Positions 6,897-8,168 of a DNA stretch of 8,168 nucleotides are shown here, piece by piece. Made by a program: the position numbers and the translations under genes. The notes beneath the pieces were generated by a model. It did no database searches, was not told where the DNA came from, and saw only the letters and a program-made list of their open reading frames with translations. Position 1 is the first letter of the stretch, and every line of letters begins with the position of its first letter. Source of the stretch: JADFNO01 sp965369945 (lineage in GTDB: Bacteria; Planctomycetota; Phycisphaerae; Phycisphaerales; SM1A02); NCBI GenBank assembly GCA_965369945.1, contig CBDUST010000210.1, positions 1 through 8,168 on the forward strand, given 5' to 3'.

Positions 6897-7079
6897 CTAG
6901 CGACAGGGGCGATGGAGCGGGCAACGGCGATCGCTGTCTGCGGCGAAGGCAACGTGTGCTGCCGCTGCGTCGTGACGCCGAAGGGCATTGCCAGCCGTGC
7001 CCGCCATGTGGGGCACAGCCGGACGCCCAGCACGAGTACACCGTCGAGGAGTTGGCCCTGGGTAGCGACCCATACTCGT

Positions 7080-7781
7080 CTAACGTGGCGACCGCTCTGT
7101 GATTGCAGATAACACTCTTCGTCCACACTCCGGGCAAACCTCATGCTCCGCCCCGCGCAGGTCGTAGCCGCACTTGATGCAAAGCCCGCGCTTGCGGCGG
7201 ATCAAACGCCGGACGACAAACGGACTCGACCACAGCAGCGACAGGATCGCCGCGTAGAAGAGTGTGTTACTGAAGAAGCCGGACCAAATTGGGATCAAGG
7301 GTAACGCCCTGTGGCGGGCAAGATGCCAACTCGGCGGGGACTGGTGGTCAGACAGCGGGATGGCGCATTTGCGAGGCTCATAGATCATCGCTCCACTTGT
7401 GGGCTCGACTGCGTGGCACGAGCGCATACTCAGCAATGGCCAGCCGGAGGCGACCTCTCCTCGAACGTTCACAAAGAACGGGTGCCGATTGTCGTTGTAC
7501 GACACCCGACTCGCAACCTCGCTCCAGGTCGGTGCTGGCTTGATGGGGTATTGCCCGGATGACTGGCCGCGACCTAAGTACAAGTGCCATTTGATCCGCT
7601 CTATGCCTCGGCCTCTCCAATGAAGGTAAGGCACGGATTCGCCAGCCGGGGTTCGGATTGAACCGGCTTCGGAAGAACCGTCTCCAATCACGGTCAAAGC
7701 GCTAATGCTCCATGCCACGCCCACATTGACGATCCCGCCGAGAAAGAGAAAGACTACGATCATGAACAGTCGGCGTTTCAC
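7080..7781 (-). CDS. Membrane protein with zinc ribbon, copy 3
   Basis: The product is 233 residues from GTG 7781. It begins MKRRLFM and a membrane helix at 7-29 (VVFLFLGGIVNVGVAW), nearly the same opening as copy 1. An outer domain of about 135 residues carries ASGWPLLSMR (111-120). A second helix, about 166-190, opens with PIWSGFFSNTLFYAA. RRLIRRKRG leads to the zinc ribbon C201, C204, C216, C219 (CIKCGYDLRG, CPECG), with an eleven-residue spacing between the cysteine pairs as in the other copies. The start codon overlaps the stop of the upstream metallo-beta-lactamase-fold gene (GTGA), so the two are probably translated together; no strong ribosome site is visible. The function is unknown. 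Topology predicts the ribbon in the cytoplasm. Confidence 0.86.
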   Translation of the reverse strand: MKRRLFMIVVFLFLGGIVNVGVAWSISALTVIGDGSSEAGSIRTPAGESVPYLHWRGRGIERIKWHLYLGRGQSSGQYPIKPAPTWSEVASRVSYNDNRHPFFVNVRGEVASGWPLLSMRSCHAVEPTSGAMIYEPRKCAIPLSDHQSPPSWHLARHRALPLIPIWSGFFSNTLFYAAILSLLWSSPFVVRRLIRRKRGLCIKCGYDLRGAEHEVCPECGRRVLSAITERSPR

Positions 7782-8167
7782 GGCGGCGGACCATCCCGGC
7801 TCACGTCAATGCTAAATGAACTCTCGGTCGCTCGAATAACAATCGTTCCGCTCATCACCGTGCTGTAGATCGACTCGGCGTAGGCTGGTTCCACATGCCA
7901 GACACGCTGGTTGTTCTCGCGGAACGCCCATTGCATCTGGTGTGCGGTAGCGGGAAACGTGAAATCGTCCAGCCGTTGGATTACATCACGACCCGGATGG
8001 CCGTGGCTATTCTCAAAGGCGCAGCTCACGACGGCGGCAACGGGGTGGGTCACTGCCGCCCATTGAGGCGAGGTTGAGGTAGTGACCGAGCCGTGATGAC
8101 CGACCTTGAGCAGTTCGACCGCCAACCAGTCGTTGTCGTACTCAGCGATGATGGCATCTTCGGTCGC
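7778..8167 (-). CDS. ComEC/Rec2-type metallo-beta-lactamase-fold protein, C-terminal fragment
   Basis: The frame is open to the right edge, so the N-terminal part is missing; about 129 residues are present. The visible part has ELLKVGHHGSVTTSTSPQW, the conserved LK..HHGS..S segment of ComEC C-terminal domains and their stand-alone relatives, followed by HPVAAVVSCAFENSHGHP, the usual P..AV.S....N..GHP strand with its histidine, and DVIQRL. The histidines belong to the family's metal site. In ComEC proteins this domain sits outside the membrane and is implicated in handling DNA during uptake; stand-alone versions have poorly known substrates. Whether a ComEC transmembrane part precedes it cannot be seen. 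About 60 residues after the GHP motif close the protein, and the TGA overlaps the start of zinc-ribbon copy 3. Confidence 0.86.
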   Translation of the reverse strand, partial: ATEDAIIAEYDNDWLAVELLKVGHHGSVTTSTSPQWAAVTHPVAAVVSCAFENSHGHPGRDVIQRLDDFTFPATAHQMQWAFRENNQRVWHVEPAYAESIYSTVMSGTIVIRATESSFSIDVSRDGPPP

Positions 8168-8168
8168 T

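Larger units (their letters stand above)
6567..7079. other. Decayed spacer between zinc-ribbon copies 3 and 2
   Basis: About 510 bases separate two genes that otherwise look like members of one operon. The interval holds the IS110 fragment, a 22-codon open stretch at 6632-6697 on the minus strand ending in FFKFKLMAA, the tRNA-like piece, and about 180 bases (6897-7079) in which no frame gives a recognisable protein. Plus-strand frames crossing it (for example 6845-7102) are arginine-rich and look like shadows. No intact gene is supported. Confidence 0.6.

Noticed and set aside
7064..7075. GGGT-CGCT-ACCC hairpin just after zinc-ribbon copy 3
   Set aside because: The stem has only four pairs and no T-run follows on either strand, so it is not a credible terminator.
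6648..7112. Plus-strand frames over the decayed spacer
   Set aside because: They are arginine-rich and run antisense to the recognisable IS110 fragment. No family motif was seen.
1..8168. CRISPR array, rRNA or complete tRNA genes
   Set aside because: No regularly spaced repeats were seen, no rRNA-like segments, and the only tRNA-like piece lacks a full cloverleaf.

Overview
The window looks like chromosomal DNA from a planctomycete, most likely of the Phycisphaerae type. This is inferred from the moderately high GC with mixed GTG/TTG/ATG starts and from three copies of a small membrane protein that begins MKRRL..FL.LG.I.NV.VAW and ends in a C..C-YDLRG-C.ECG zinc ribbon, a family style I associate with that group. 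Taxonomy cannot be settled from the sequence alone.

Left part, + strand (1-3542): the 3' end of an RND-efflux membrane-fusion (adaptor) gene, followed by a complete RND permease of 1103 aa. The two genes overlap by four bases (GTGA), so the pair is an adaptor-permease efflux operon. A good hairpin terminator lies 72 bases past the permease stop.

Middle (3543-4006): a convergent intergenic region with no convincing intact gene. It holds the terminator, a short direct-repeat element, a GC-rich hairpin and a possible remnant of a protein C-terminus.

Right part, - strand (8167 down to 4007): a co-directional series read from right to left. It consists of the C-terminal part of a ComEC/Rec2-type metallo-beta-lactamase-fold protein (cut by the window edge), zinc-ribbon membrane protein copy 3 (GTGA overlap), about 500 bases of decayed DNA with an IS110-type transposase C-terminal fragment, zinc-ribbon membrane protein copy 2, copy 1 (9-base gap), and a protein with a PD-(D/E)XK nuclease core (53-base overlap with copy 1). 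The tight spacing suggests one transcription unit, later interrupted by the insertion-sequence remnant. Its promoter would lie upstream, outside the window.

The most interesting part is this right-hand set: a predicted membrane-associated hydrolase fragment, three paralogous one-domain membrane/zinc-ribbon proteins and a predicted nuclease. No known defence or uptake system can be named from it. That the genes cooperate is a hypothesis based on adjacency and overlap alone.
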